64,000 nt of DNA, taken from NCBI GenBank assembly GCA_022059125.1, contig JAEUWY010000004.1, positions 3,534,001 through 3,598,000 on the forward strand, written 5' to 3'. Both the position numbers and the translations under genes were made by a program. The stretch's first letter is position 1. The number at the start of each line of letters is the position of its first letter. The notes under the pieces were generated by a model. That model saw only the letters and a program-made list of their open reading frames with translations, had not been told where the DNA came from and ran no database searches. Origin of the DNA: Corynespora cassiicola. Taxonomy: Eukaryota; Ascomycota; Dothideomycetes; Pleosporales; Corynesporascaceae. Shown in pieces: positions 10,435 through 20,412 of the stretch.

Positions 10435-12228
10435 ATGCCCGTCATGTTGAGGTCTCTGGGGACTGGAATCATCCTTGCGCTTGGCAAAACGTCATTCGCA
10501 CAGGGCGAGTGCCATGCGAGTCATAACGCATCTTGCATTCTGGCCATAGATCCACTCCAAGCCCCATTCCCGTACGCATTCCCACTGCTAGGCAATGCAG
10601 AGACACCAGGCTTATTACCGATGCGAAAATGCCGCGGCATCACGCTGGAAGAGGCGACCATCGATCAACTGCAGGGCTACATGAGTGATGGGACGCTCAC
10701 ATCCTCAGATCTGTTGGACTGCTACATCAAAAGAGTCAGGCAGGTTGACGAATACATCAACTCGGTCATCGAACTCAATCCCGATGCCGAAGACATCGCG
10801 GCAGCGCTGGACGAGGAACGGCAGGCTGGCAAGGTCAGAGGCCCGCTGCATGGCATCCCCTTCCTCGTCAAGGATAACATCGCCACCAAAGACAACATGG
10901 AAACCACTGCTGGTAGTTGGATGCTTCTCGGCAGCGTTGTACCTCGAGATGCATTCGTCGTAGCAAAACTGCGTCAGGCGGGAGCTTTGTTGATGGGTAA
11001 AGCAACCTTGAGCGAGTGGGCCGATATGCGCTCGAACAACTACTCGGAAGGATACTCCCCACGAGGTGGCCAAGCAAGGAGCCCATACAATCTCACACTC
11101 AATCCCGGTGGAAGCAGTTCCGGTAGCGCTGCAGCTGTGGCTGCCAACGTGGTATCATTCTCCCTGGGGACTGAGACAGATGGGAGCGTCATCAACCCAG
11201 CCGAGCGGAATGCCCTAGTCGGCATCAAGCCCACGGTCGGACTCACCTCGAGAGCGGGCGTCATTCCCGAGAGCATTCACCAGGACACGGTAGGAACTTT
11301 TGGGCGCACGGTACGCGATGCTGCCTATGCCTTTGATGCCATCCAGGGCATCGACCATAGAGACAACTACACGCTGGCGCAAGACGGCAAGACACCATCG
11401 GGAGGATATATGCAATTCCTCGCGGATAGGTCGGCGCTCCGAAATGCTACCTTTGGCCTCCCTTGGGACAGCTTCTGGGTGTACGCCGACCAGGAACAAC
11501 AGGCAACCCTACTTTCGCTCATCTCACTGATCGAGGACGCTGGTGCCACAGTTATCAATAATACCGAGCTCCCCAACTACCAAACTATTGTATCTCCCGA
11601 TGGCTGGAATTGGGATTACGGGACCACCCGAGGATACCCCAACGAATCCGAGTACACCGTTGTCAAGGTCGACTTTTACAACAACATAAAGAGCTATCTT
11701 TCAGAACTCGACAATACCAACATCCGGAGCTTGGAGGATATTGTAGCTTACAACTACGCAAATGACGGGACAGAGGGGGGGAATGCCTGGCCTCTAGGAA
11801 TCCCCGCCTTCTACTCTGGCCAAGACGGCTTTCTGGCTTCGCTTGAGACTAAAGGCGACATGGACGAGACCTATTATCAGGCGCTTTCCTTCACTCAGAG
11901 GAGCACACGAGAGGAAGGTATTGATGCGGCCCTTGCGAACAATGGGAACCCTCTTGACGCTCTGCTCGTCCCTCCCGATGTCGGCCAGACATATCAAATC
12001 GCGGCGCAGGCAGGATACCCAATGATTACGCTACCAGCCGGCGTGCACGCTGACACGGGTATGCCCTTTGGATTGGCGCTCATGGGGACAGCTTGGAGCG
12101 AGGCTTCGTTGTTAAAGTGGGCCAGCGCAATCGAAGATTTGCAGCTCAGCAGCAATACCTCGGTGAAGCGGACACTGCCGAATTGGTATAGCTACCTGGA
12201 GAGAAATATTCCTGTCCGCAATTTGTAG
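10435..12228 (+). CDS. Secreted amidase-signature hydrolase
   Basis: Intronless gene of 597 residues in the amidase signature family, which hydrolyses C-N amide bonds with a Ser-cisSer-Lys triad. A likely signal peptide covers about the first 22 residues (GIILALGKTSFAQG), so the enzyme is probably secreted. Triad: Lys146 in FLVKDN, cis-Ser228 in PGGSSSGS and nucleophile Ser251 in TDGSVINPA. The usual nucleophile motif in the family is GGSIRxPA, so both the preceding Gly and the following Arg differ here. This matches the branch of secreted fungal and bacterial amidases with an NPAE-type motif rather than acetamidases. Several NxT/S sites would allow glycosylation. The natural substrate cannot be inferred. 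Confidence 0.9.
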   Translation: MPVMLRSLGTGIILALGKTSFAQGECHASHNASCILAIDPLQAPFPYAFPLLGNAETPGLLPMRKCRGITLEEATIDQLQGYMSDGTLTSSDLLDCYIKRVRQVDEYINSVIELNPDAEDIAAALDEERQAGKVRGPLHGIPFLVKDNIATKDNMETTAGSWMLLGSVVPRDAFVVAKLRQAGALLMGKATLSEWADMRSNNYSEGYSPRGGQARSPYNLTLNPGGSSSGSAAAVAANVVSFSLGTETDGSVINPAERNALVGIKPTVGLTSRAGVIPESIHQDTVGTFGRTVRDAAYAFDAIQGIDHRDNYTLAQDGKTPSGGYMQFLADRSALRNATFGLPWDSFWVYADQEQQATLLSLISLIEDAGATVINNTELPNYQTIVSPDGWNWDYGTTRGYPNESEYTVVKVDFYNNIKSYLSELDNTNIRSLEDIVAYNYANDGTEGGNAWPLGIPAFYSGQDGFLASLETKGDMDETYYQALSFTQRSTREEGIDAALANNGNPLDALLVPPDVGQTYQIAAQAGYPMITLPAGVHADTGMPFGLALMGTAWSEASLLKWASAIEDLQLSSNTSVKRTLPNWYSYLERNIPVRNL

Positions 12229-12908
12229 GCTATAACAGAAGCGGGTTTCAATTTTCGTGAATTGAGTCATACGCGCTTGTGACTGACCTCCCTCTATGCG
12301 TGTTGAATTGTATGGCCTGTCGTGGATGACTTGGATATTCATCACTGCGTGGCACTTGACATAGACCTTTGGAAGAGTGTATGAGTTACCTGAATGACGC
12401 ATACCGAGTATAAAGCCACCACTTTAGCTCATGTTCATCTTTTTCACGGTATCATTGCAACGAACGGATTTTCCTGAATGCTAGCTCTACAGACGTACAT
12501 TTAGTTGGGCATCTTATACATTTAAATCTTGACCATCACGCACATCTATCTATTCCCAATAATTGCGAAAACCACAAAGAAACTACCAGCCACTTTCGAA
12601 GAAATCCCTGTATTAGAGACATAATATTCTATTACATCTCCAAGATAACAGACCAGGAACCTACAAGGAAAACTTCTCCGGCCGACGAGCAGAATCTTGG
12701 GGACGAGACAACCTTCGATCCCACGGAACAAGACAGCAAGGAGACCATCACTAAGGTAAGCAATGAGGGTGATGGCGACCCTGACCCTCTAGATAGAAAT
12801 GCTGATAAGAACGAGGCCGAGTTGATAGATGGGAGCGAGTCAAATAAGACGTCGGAGAATCTCCAAGGAAATGGTGTAGATGGACCTGTGGGAAGTAAAC
12901 AGAGCGAA

Positions 12909-13331
12909 ATGGCCGAAATTGAACCAGCAGTCGACTACGCATCTGTACAGGACGATAGCAAAGAAACTGCATCAATAAGGGAAAACAAAGGAAGAATCAG
13001 GGATGATTCGTATCAAGGGGCTAAGAATGAAGGTCATCAGACAGATCACCATCAGAATGATTTTGATGAGCCCATCAAATGTCAAGATTACCAAGAGCGA
13101 GTTGACATGACAAAGACGGCGTTACTCATGGAGTTGAAAGAAGAGCTAAGGGAGGCAGATGAATTATGTGAGGGGGTCGAAAGGTCCATGAGAATATCTT
13201 TAAAACTTGGTGAGGCTCAACAACGACTACTTGAGAGCCCAAACTCAAGGAGAGGGCACAGAAGGTCAAAACAGAATAGTGAGCCGAGAACCCGGCTAGA
13301 ACGTAAGCTAACAATTCGGGTTCATGAATAG
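12909..13331 (+). CDS. Uncertain hypothetical protein, charged and low-complexity
   Basis: Coordinates start at the first in-frame ATG (12909), but the same frame is open without a stop well upstream, at least from 12471, with a biased acidic, coding-like composition (DPTEQDSKET, EGDGDPDPLDRN). That implies an upstream exon carries the real start. One possible join is a donor near 12448 to the acceptor at 12579, but this is speculative. The visible protein is rich in Glu, Asp, Lys and Ser, with a possible helix around LLMELKEELREADELCE. A good donor (GTAAGC after ...RTRLE) sits near the end, but its partner acceptor at 13354 changes frame relative to the next open frame. No domain recognised. 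It could be a real fast-evolving gene, a decayed gene, or chance. Confidence 0.3.
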   Translation: MAEIEPAVDYASVQDDSKETASIRENKGRIRDDSYQGAKNEGHQTDHHQNDFDEPIKCQDYQERVDMTKTALLMELKEELREADELCEGVERSMRISLKLGEAQQRLLESPNSRRGHRRSKQNSEPRTRLERKLTIRVHE

Positions 13332-13354
13332 TGTGTAGTCTTACATTACCGCAG

Positions 13355-13696
13355 ATGAAAATAGATATCGATCTTGGAAAAGAGTCCATTCCAAATCGAC
13401 AAGCTCGTCAAAAGATTGCGATAAAAAAGAGCTCCAAATCCAGCAAGGACGACTACGCCTCTGGTCATAAGGCGCACCCAAGCAAAAAGGGCCCAGAGGC
13501 AAAAACGAAATCCAGTGTTTCCAAAGAGACCTCGAAGCCCAGTCGAGAACAGGCTAGGTCAGATAAAAGGACAAGGCTCAAGGCTGAGAAATCAAGTCTT
13601 CAAAAACTCTTGGACGGCGTAAGGTCAGATCCCAAAAAGGGTGCCAAGCCTGGCACTATTATGAAATACTGCAGTGCTGCTCCCACGAAACGATAG
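13355..13696 (+). pseudogene. Open frame, possibly the displaced 3' exon of the preceding gene
   Basis: A 113-codon frame rich in Lys and Ser (KKSSKSSKD, KTKSSVSKE) begins just after a consensus acceptor (ATTACCGCAG). Composition matches the preceding frame, but the only strong donor there is in phase 1 while this frame needs phase 0. Joining them by that intron gives a different frame that ends after about 45 codons. The two pieces may be a gene broken by a frameshift, or the splicing may be other than I read. Function unknown. Confidence 0.25.
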
Positions 13697-15260
13697 TCAA
13701 GGATGCCTCCTAGGTACTATAGATGACACATTCCTGAAGTGTATCTTGTTATTTGTGTTAACATAAATGGAAGTGGATTTCTGCTGAGATCTTCTCTAAG
13801 CGTCGCTACATCACACATTGTCAAATGTATCGTAGCCATTTCTACCAGTAGTTAGTCAATAAATGTTGTTTCCTAGTATTCTATATCATAAGTAGTGTCG
13901 GTGTCTGTATACCTTGGGCTGAGGTAAATATTGAAAAGGCGACAGGGCATTACTTGCTGCTGCATGTGAGCTGCTAGTGGTAGAGATTTTGATTTATGTG
14001 CGAACAGCTCTGTCGCTTGGGCATTCAAAGAGTTCAACAACTATGGATCTAGCCAGAGTCCCAGCATACATAGATATCTTCTATTTATTTTTTTCATGTC
14101 TTTCCATTGTGCAAACGTTTCAAGGCATGAAAAACTGTCCAAGCTTCAAAGTGGCATTAGATAAGAGATTGAACGCAGAAAGTTCAACTAGGGCCCCAAG
14201 ATCCCCTTTCGATGACGGCATGCATAACAGGCCATAACCCATGAGCTGTTAATATGAGCCTGTACTACTAGGTAGCTGGAAACCAGCCAAACCAAATATC
14301 ATGTCGACTACACGTCGGGAGGGTCCACGAAGCAACTATTGCGTCACTTACCCCTTCACATGAAGAGATAAAAGAAATGACGCGATTCCCCCCTCAAGCA
14401 AAAGCCAAAAAATAGGTTCCACCAAAAAAAGATCCCAGCCCCTGCGGCTCACCCGTCGCCGAAGAGCCTCCTCCATACTCCTCATCCCAAGATCCTCCCC
14501 ATCCCATTCGGGATAACAAGGCCAAACGCGTGCATAATAACCCAGGGTCCAACCTGGGGTATCGGACCGGAAGAAAAAAAAAATAGAGGCCCACAGGCAG
14601 GCGTTGGCGGTAAGAAAAAGGAAAAAAAGGAAAGAAGAGGTAAAAAAAGTGGCAGAGGCTGGGGTTCAACCTTGAAATGACGAAATGCAGGTGGGGCGCG
14701 ATAATGTAAAGTGGTTCCCTGACCCCACTGTTTTTTTACCCCATCGTCGACGTCGCTCCACCGCAAGTGCGTTTCGAGCTTCTTCGACCCTTTTTTTTCT
14801 TCCTACTTCGAGAAATGTCGTTGAACCGACGCAAGGCGAGCTTCTCCAACGGGGTGTGGGATTTGGATCCTCGTGCTTTTGGGCGGAGGTGGGGTTAGCG
14901 GATGCCAGGGGACAGAAGGGGTAACAGGACCCTTTTCGTCACTTTAGTCATGTCGCATAGTTGCTATGCAAAGAGTTGTCTAATATTGGACTTGGCAAAA
15001 CGCGCCAATTACGTGATTTGGAAAAGACATGGAGCACCCCGTTATTCACAGATGCAAGACGAACGAGAAGTTGAAGCATGTTGGAGATGAAAGTGCTATA
15101 GGCGGCATAGTCGCCCGTGTGCATGAATAGGAAACTATCAATATTTACAGATGATCATTAAGTCGTTGAAAATGCAAACCGTGCCCAGTTGGATATCCGT
15201 GAGACTCCCTTTACCTGTCCTGTTTTTGTTCCTTTCCCAAAGAGTTCATTCTTGATAGAA
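13697..15260. other. Gene-poor spacer, 1.56 kb
   Basis: No supported gene. The middle (about 14390-14680) has many A- and G-runs and an AG-rich strand, which produces spurious frames on both strands. A poly-T/pyrimidine stretch lies at about 14725-14800. It includes the 3' flank of the following minus-strand gene. Confidence 0.5.
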
Positions 15261-16043
15261 CTAGAATCCGGCCTGTCCCTCGTCGTCCGAGTAGTCTGAC
15301 TCGTAGCTCTGGTCAGTGAAGTCATCATCGCTGACTATGCCAGCAAGAGCCCTAAGCTCATTTGCTTCGAGAGGCTTGCCAAGACCAATGGAGAGCTGCA
15401 GCTCCTCTGGTCCGCCCAGCTTGTGATAGCTCCAGGAGTAGTCAATATCTTCGAGGTTATGGGGCTCATCCGCTGACCCGACGCGACATGAGACTTTTCT
15501 GACGTCGATACCGAAGACGGCATCCTTGTTCTTCTCCTTCAGGTCCGTAGCAGAGTCTTGGCGGGGTAAATGGATCTTCGGATCGCCGGCGGAAGGAGCC
15601 TCGGCAACTGACCCCTCTTTCACCACGGCACGCTTGAAGGTCGGGTTGTTGAGCTTCTGGATGCCAACGACATAGTACAGAGGCTTGTTCTCGGCACTCA
15701 TCTTGCGGAGAAACGATTGAGCCGAGGTGTCGCGGCGGAGAGCATCAAAGGCAGCATCTGGGCTCCGAAGTGAGGTGTAAGACATCTGATCGGCTTGCAT
15801 CAAGAGCAAGTTGTCTTCGGTGGGTAGTCTTGAGAATCCAGAGAGGCTGGAGACGAATCGTCCTTGGTCATCGTGGTGAATGACGTCCTGATAGCGGGAC
15901 TGTAGCTGAGGCTCCGAGACTGCAGGAGAGGCAGTCTGGCTGATGAAGGAGGTTGACTCTGGGTTCAAGGGATCCACGAGCAACTGGCCAAGTGCTACGG
16001 AGTCGGAAGCAAGAGGAGCGGGAAGCAGAACTGGAGCAGACAT
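15261..16043 (-). CDS. Fungal protein of unknown function
   Basis: Single-exon frame of 260 residues. The start was set at the internal ATG (16043) because the TATA box at 16106-16113 is then 63 bases upstream; the first ATG of the frame (16091) would leave almost no leader. No signal peptide or transmembrane segment. The N-terminus (LLPAPLASDSVALGQLL, then DPLNP) is a pattern I associate from memory with an unnamed family of fungal proteins. A middle region (YYVVGIQKL, DAVFGIDVRKVSCRV, IDYSWSYHKL) looks like beta strands of one folded domain. The C-terminal tail is acidic (DDDFTDQSYESDYSDDE). No enzyme motif recognised. It is divergent from the lipase gene, 1.5 kb away. Confidence 0.7.
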   Translation of the reverse strand: MSAPVLLPAPLASDSVALGQLLVDPLNPESTSFISQTASPAVSEPQLQSRYQDVIHHDDQGRFVSSLSGFSRLPTEDNLLLMQADQMSYTSLRSPDAAFDALRRDTSAQSFLRKMSAENKPLYYVVGIQKLNNPTFKRAVVKEGSVAEAPSAGDPKIHLPRQDSATDLKEKNKDAVFGIDVRKVSCRVGSADEPHNLEDIDYSWSYHKLGGPEELQLSIGLGKPLEANELRALAGIVSDDDFTDQSYESDYSDDEGQAGF

Positions 16044-17580
16044 GATGGCAGAAGTGTGGCAGTAAGACGGTATGTGAGGAAATCGAGGCACCTACCTCGG
16101 ATGGACTTATATATGTATTCACATGCCGACATTCGGCGGCAAGGAGCTACAACAGCCTGTGTGCATCCGCCTCTGTAGCGGTATATCCAGCGGTGCAGCC
16201 ACAACTGGGCGCTCAGACCATGGTCAGACCAGGCCGGGTGGTAACCGGGCATGGATCGCGTCGATGTGCATTCGAGAGGTAAACAAACGAGCGGGTATCC
16301 TGACAGGTGCATAAGCCTCTGGGCATGGGCGGTGGGCGATGGGCGCAATGGTCGGCTCTCGCCGGCTGTACGGCGCCATGGCCTGCTCGATGCGAGATGC
16401 CCCGAGGTTGCGGTGGTGGTGTTCAGACGGTCAGGACTGGCGGGCTGGGATCCGAGGCTGGTTCCGAATCCTCCCGTCGTCACGAGCGACGTTGCCTGAT
16501 CGGTTGAGAGGGTCGGGGATTGGGATGCAACGAGGCTGGCAGGCACTGGCAGGCCAGCAAATGGGCAGACCTTGACGTGGACGTGAAACAAGCGGGGAAC
16601 GTGTGGAGAAGATGGAAGTCGGAGTGGATATACTAATGTGAGATGCCTACGTTGCCGCTCCGCTGACAGCGGGCCATGAGCTCATTCTTGTGGGTTTTTT
16701 TTCGCCGGTGAAGACGAGTGCTTGCAGAATCCATGATTCGGCTGGTCCCTTCTCCAGAATTGCGCCGCCGCCGTCCTCGGGCTAGAGACATGGGCCATGC
16801 GGGATTTATTTCCTCCCAGTTGCGAGCGGCCAGCGAGATGGGCACGGGCAGGCGACGAGATAAGACGGGCAGCTCGAGTAAGCGATTTCCAGGGCGGGCT
16901 GATTGGAGGATGAATTGTGTGTGTGAGGAATCACCGCAGGGCCGCAGCCGCAGGCGGAGGGGGAGGGGGAGGGGGAGCGCAGAGGAGGGCTGGCGGGGAG
17001 CGAGCAGCGGTGCGAGACAGCAGGCCACGATGCCACGGCATATCCGTCTAATGCAGCGCCGCGGTGTCAGAGGGTGAATGGCGCGGAGAATAGCAGGCAG
17101 CCGCAGGGCAGGGGCACGGCAGTCGCAGGACAGTGGGCGGGCAGTCGCAGCCCTGCGGCTGCCATTGGCGAGGCGGCTTGGCGGCGATCTCCCGAGTGGC
17201 GTCAGTGGCTGGGCAGGTGCGACTGGCGCCCTTTGCCACCAGCAATTGGCCGCTGCCGAGGCCTGACGACATCTGAGCCAGAAGAAAAGAAGGCAGGCCC
17301 GTCTTGCTGTCCTGTGTGCGAGCGACATGTCCGCCCTGTGCCCGCTCCATGCCAGCTTCTTCGTTGTCGGCGCTGCCGCCGCCAAAGCCTGCTTCCCTAG
17401 CCGGAACCGTCCAGTATCCGTGGCCGGAATGGGGCCATTCCACTTGCTTACGGCTTCTCGCGGATCGCGACACTGCCACCGGCGTAGTTGATCGCACGTC
17501 TCAGGCTGGCGAACACCTGGCCCATACTGCTCGCTGATTCTTCCACACACTTACCCGCACGCTGACCGACAGCCCTCGCC
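16044..17580. other. GC-rich divergent intergenic region
   Basis: 1.5 kb between two divergent genes. The GC-richness creates long overlapping frames on both strands (up to 305 codons, 17550-16633 minus) full of Arg, Ala and Pro, with no domain. Read as promoter and 5' leader sequence, with G/A-rich tracts near 16950-16985. Confidence 0.55.
16106..16113 (-). promoter_or_regulatory. TATA box of the unknown-function gene
   Basis: TATATAAG on the minus strand, 63 bases upstream of the chosen ATG at 16043. It supports that start over the ATG at 16091. Confidence 0.5.
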
Positions 17581-20412
17581 ATGTCTGCAGCCGAGCCCCT
17601 GGCCGCCAGCTGCCCGAGCCCAACATCCAATGCCCTCGCCGAGATACGATTTGCCTCCGTTGTCGACCCAGACCTCACGCCCTCCGAAGACGAGACGCCG
17701 GAAGAGAAGGAATTGCAGCTGGAGACGGTGCAGTCGGCCATTGGCGTCAGCATTGGCCAGCAGCAGACGCGCCTGACCTCCCCAAAGACTCCTGCCGCCG
17801 AAAAGGCCGCTGCCTTGGACGAGACGGATGGCGGCCTGCTCTTTGAAAACGTCGAGCAGTCGCCCCAGACCACCCCCGAACCGAGCCCTGCACTCCCCCC
17901 CACAACAACAAACACCCAAGTCCGTGGCGATGATCCCGCTGCGGAGCCCCAGTCTCCCTCCGCAAAGGGTGCCGAAGCCGCTCGTTTGCCCTCGCCCTGG
18001 CGCGCAGGGCCCAAGACCTTCGCGCGAGCTGATGACCATAGGGCTGCCCTGCGCGACAGCTTTGCCTCCGGATCGCGACGACGAGCCATGTCCGGCGGAT
18101 CCGCAGGCGACACGCTCAAGAAATACATACCCTTCAATCTGCGCTCTATGCCCAAGACGTCCGGTCTTCTTAATTTCTCATTACCTAACTTTTCAGCTTC
18201 GTCTTTTGACAACGTGAGAGGCAGGTCGCCATTTAATGCTGCGGAGCGCCGAAAGCGTCTGTCTTCCTTCACTAGCTCTAGTGTCCGTGGGAGCCTTGTA
18301 CAGCACGATGGCAGTAGTCAATCCAGGCCTGCGGGCAATCGCCCAGAAACCTCCCCACATGCCAACCTTGCTCGACAGCGCCATTCTGCCACTGCCCCGA
18401 TCCCACAGCGCCCATTCGGTGCAGACTCAGATCGAAGCCCATCCCCAGATGCGCCACCTGGGAGCCTCCCCAAAGACATTCAGAGACGACCTGCTCCCAA
18501 GCTTCGCAGATCTAACTCGGAGGGTTCCCTCCTTCTTTACCGAAGCCGATCCATTGCATCCTCGCTCGGTGACGACTCTCGTTTCGAAAATGTGCAAGAG
18601 CAGGTGAACAGCAGACTCAAGGCAATCAAAGACAGCTGGCAAGACGCAAACTTCAAACTCCCTAGTATCCCAGCTTTGCCTAATTTTGGGTTCGGTTCTA
18701 GGGATGATATCTTTAGGATCAAGAATGGCAACAATATGCCACGAGGATCCGATCATGCCGGCCCTGATCACAGGGCTACCTTCCATGCATCCAACTCTTC
18801 CTCAAGGGCAGCATCGAGTCGACCATCCCGATTGAAGAAGTCGTCCGCAGACTTTTCTGGTCAGTCCTCGTCCTACGAGTCAACCCACCCATTCTTCACA
18901 AAGGCTGTTCAAGAATTGACTGGGGACATTGTCATCTTGGGGGGCTACCGTGGCTCCATATTGCGATCAGCCGAACCGCCACACCGGCAACTTTGGGTGC
19001 CAATCAAGGTGGGGCTAAACATTCGTAAAGTCGATCTGGAGCTCGGCCTGAACCCTGAGGATGAGGAGACTGAGGAAAAGCGCATCATCCCAGGTGGAAT
19101 GCTCACCCATATTGGCCCCGTCGACATCGCGAAACGATTACTGAAACGCCTTCGCGCCTCTGAGAATGCCAGGAGCGGGTCTCTACGGGTCCATGATTAC
19201 GGCTATGATTGGAGACTTTCTCCACACCTGCTGAGTCGTCGATTCATCAAATACCTCGAGTCACTTCCATGCAACCAGCCTGGTGTCCCTCCCGAGAAGC
19301 GTGGTGCGACCATCATCGCCCACTCATTAGGCGGGCTCGTCACACGGCATGTAATCAACAATCGCCCGGATCTCGTAGCTGGTGTCATCTACGCCGGCGT
19401 ACCGCAAAACTGTGTCAACATCCTCGGCCCTCTACGAAATGGGGATGACGTTCTCCTCTCTTCTCGGGTTCTCACAGCCCAAGTCAATTTCACAATTCGG
19501 ACCTCATTCGCTCTCCTGCCTCTCGATGGCAAATGTTTCATCAACAAGCACACCAAAGAAGAATATCCCGTTGACTTTTTCGATATCAATACCTGGATTG
19601 AACACCGTCTGTCACCATGCATAGCGCCTGCTATATCACCTCCAAATCCCAATGGCTCAAACTTGAACCTCAGTGGATTATTCAGTGCAATGTCACAAGC
19701 GCTTCCTAGCATTCCCGGCCGCAAGGGCAGTTTATCCAGAGGCTCCAGCACCTTTTCCGGGTTCAAGCAGCAGGAGTCCACTAGTGCTGAATCTGCATCG
19801 ACAGGCACCAATGGAGGTCCTGTTCGTGATGTTGTTCGCAACGCTGCCGATAAAGTTGCAGAAGGTGGTGCAGAGACGTCTGGTGTAGCACCTCAAATGT
19901 CCAACGGCCAGCGACCGCCAGCGTCTCCAGAGCCTTTTAGTTCACAGCCCAATCCTGCGACGGCCGTCACGATCCCCTACGACAAAGCGGTTTCCTATTT
20001 GACCCGGACGCTTGCAGAGACTAAGAAATTCAAGGAAGAGCTGGCGCATCGTCCTGAGCACACTGCTGCAAATGTGTACCCGCCCGTCGCACTAATCTAC
20101 GGAAAGTCAACACCAACGGTTTATGGTGCAAAAGTAGAGAGTCGCGATGCCATCAAGCGGACCGATGTCTACGATGAGTTGGCTTTTGCAAGTGGAGACG
20201 GTGTTGTACTTGCGCGGGCAGCCATGGTTCCTCAAGGTTACTCAGTTGTAAGGGGAGGAGTCGTGAGTTCTGATAGAGGGCATGTGACTCTTTTGGGTGA
20301 TTTGGAGGCCATTGGTCGGTGTTTGCATGGAGTCATCCAGGCGCGAAGAAACGGAGTTGGAATGGGCGAAGCTGGCCAGAAAGGCAAAGCCATCAGTGAG
20401 ACAAGCCCTTGA
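17581..20412 (+). CDS. LCAT-like alpha/beta hydrolase with long disordered N-terminus
   Basis: Intronless frame of 943 residues. The first 410 or so residues are Ser/Pro/Arg-rich and probably disordered. An LCAT/phospholipase-type alpha/beta hydrolase domain follows from about residue 430. It has an oxyanion-hole strand (VILGGYRGSIL), the LCAT-type loop YDWRLS, and the nucleophile elbow with Ser582 in AHSLGG. His901 in RGHVTLLG is the likely catalytic His. A Ser/Gly-rich insert separates the two halves of the domain. There is no signal peptide, so it should act in the cytosol or on an organelle surface, on lipids or acyl esters; the substrate is unknown. The fold is certain; an exact orthologue is not recognised. 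Confidence 0.88.
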   Translation: MSAAEPLAASCPSPTSNALAEIRFASVVDPDLTPSEDETPEEKELQLETVQSAIGVSIGQQQTRLTSPKTPAAEKAAALDETDGGLLFENVEQSPQTTPEPSPALPPTTTNTQVRGDDPAAEPQSPSAKGAEAARLPSPWRAGPKTFARADDHRAALRDSFASGSRRRAMSGGSAGDTLKKYIPFNLRSMPKTSGLLNFSLPNFSASSFDNVRGRSPFNAAERRKRLSSFTSSSVRGSLVQHDGSSQSRPAGNRPETSPHANLARQRHSATAPIPQRPFGADSDRSPSPDAPPGSLPKDIQRRPAPKLRRSNSEGSLLLYRSRSIASSLGDDSRFENVQEQVNSRLKAIKDSWQDANFKLPSIPALPNFGFGSRDDIFRIKNGNNMPRGSDHAGPDHRATFHASNSSSRAASSRPSRLKKSSADFSGQSSSYESTHPFFTKAVQELTGDIVILGGYRGSILRSAEPPHRQLWVPIKVGLNIRKVDLELGLNPEDEETEEKRIIPGGMLTHIGPVDIAKRLLKRLRASENARSGSLRVHDYGYDWRLSPHLLSRRFIKYLESLPCNQPGVPPEKRGATIIAHSLGGLVTRHVINNRPDLVAGVIYAGVPQNCVNILGPLRNGDDVLLSSRVLTAQVNFTIRTSFALLPLDGKCFINKHTKEEYPVDFFDINTWIEHRLSPCIAPAISPPNPNGSNLNLSGLFSAMSQALPSIPGRKGSLSRGSSTFSGFKQQESTSAESASTGTNGGPVRDVVRNAADKVAEGGAETSGVAPQMSNGQRPPASPEPFSSQPNPATAVTIPYDKAVSYLTRTLAETKKFKEELAHRPEHTAANVYPPVALIYGKSTPTVYGAKVESRDAIKRTDVYDELAFASGDGVVLARAAMVPQGYSVVRGGVVSSDRGHVTLLGDLEAIGRCLHGVIQARRNGVGMGEAGQKGKAISETSP

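Noticed and set aside
16633..17550. 305-codon minus-strand frame and several overlapping plus-strand frames in a GC-rich interval
   Set aside because: Arg/Ala/Pro-rich composition, open in several frames at once, no domain; typical of GC-rich promoter sequence.
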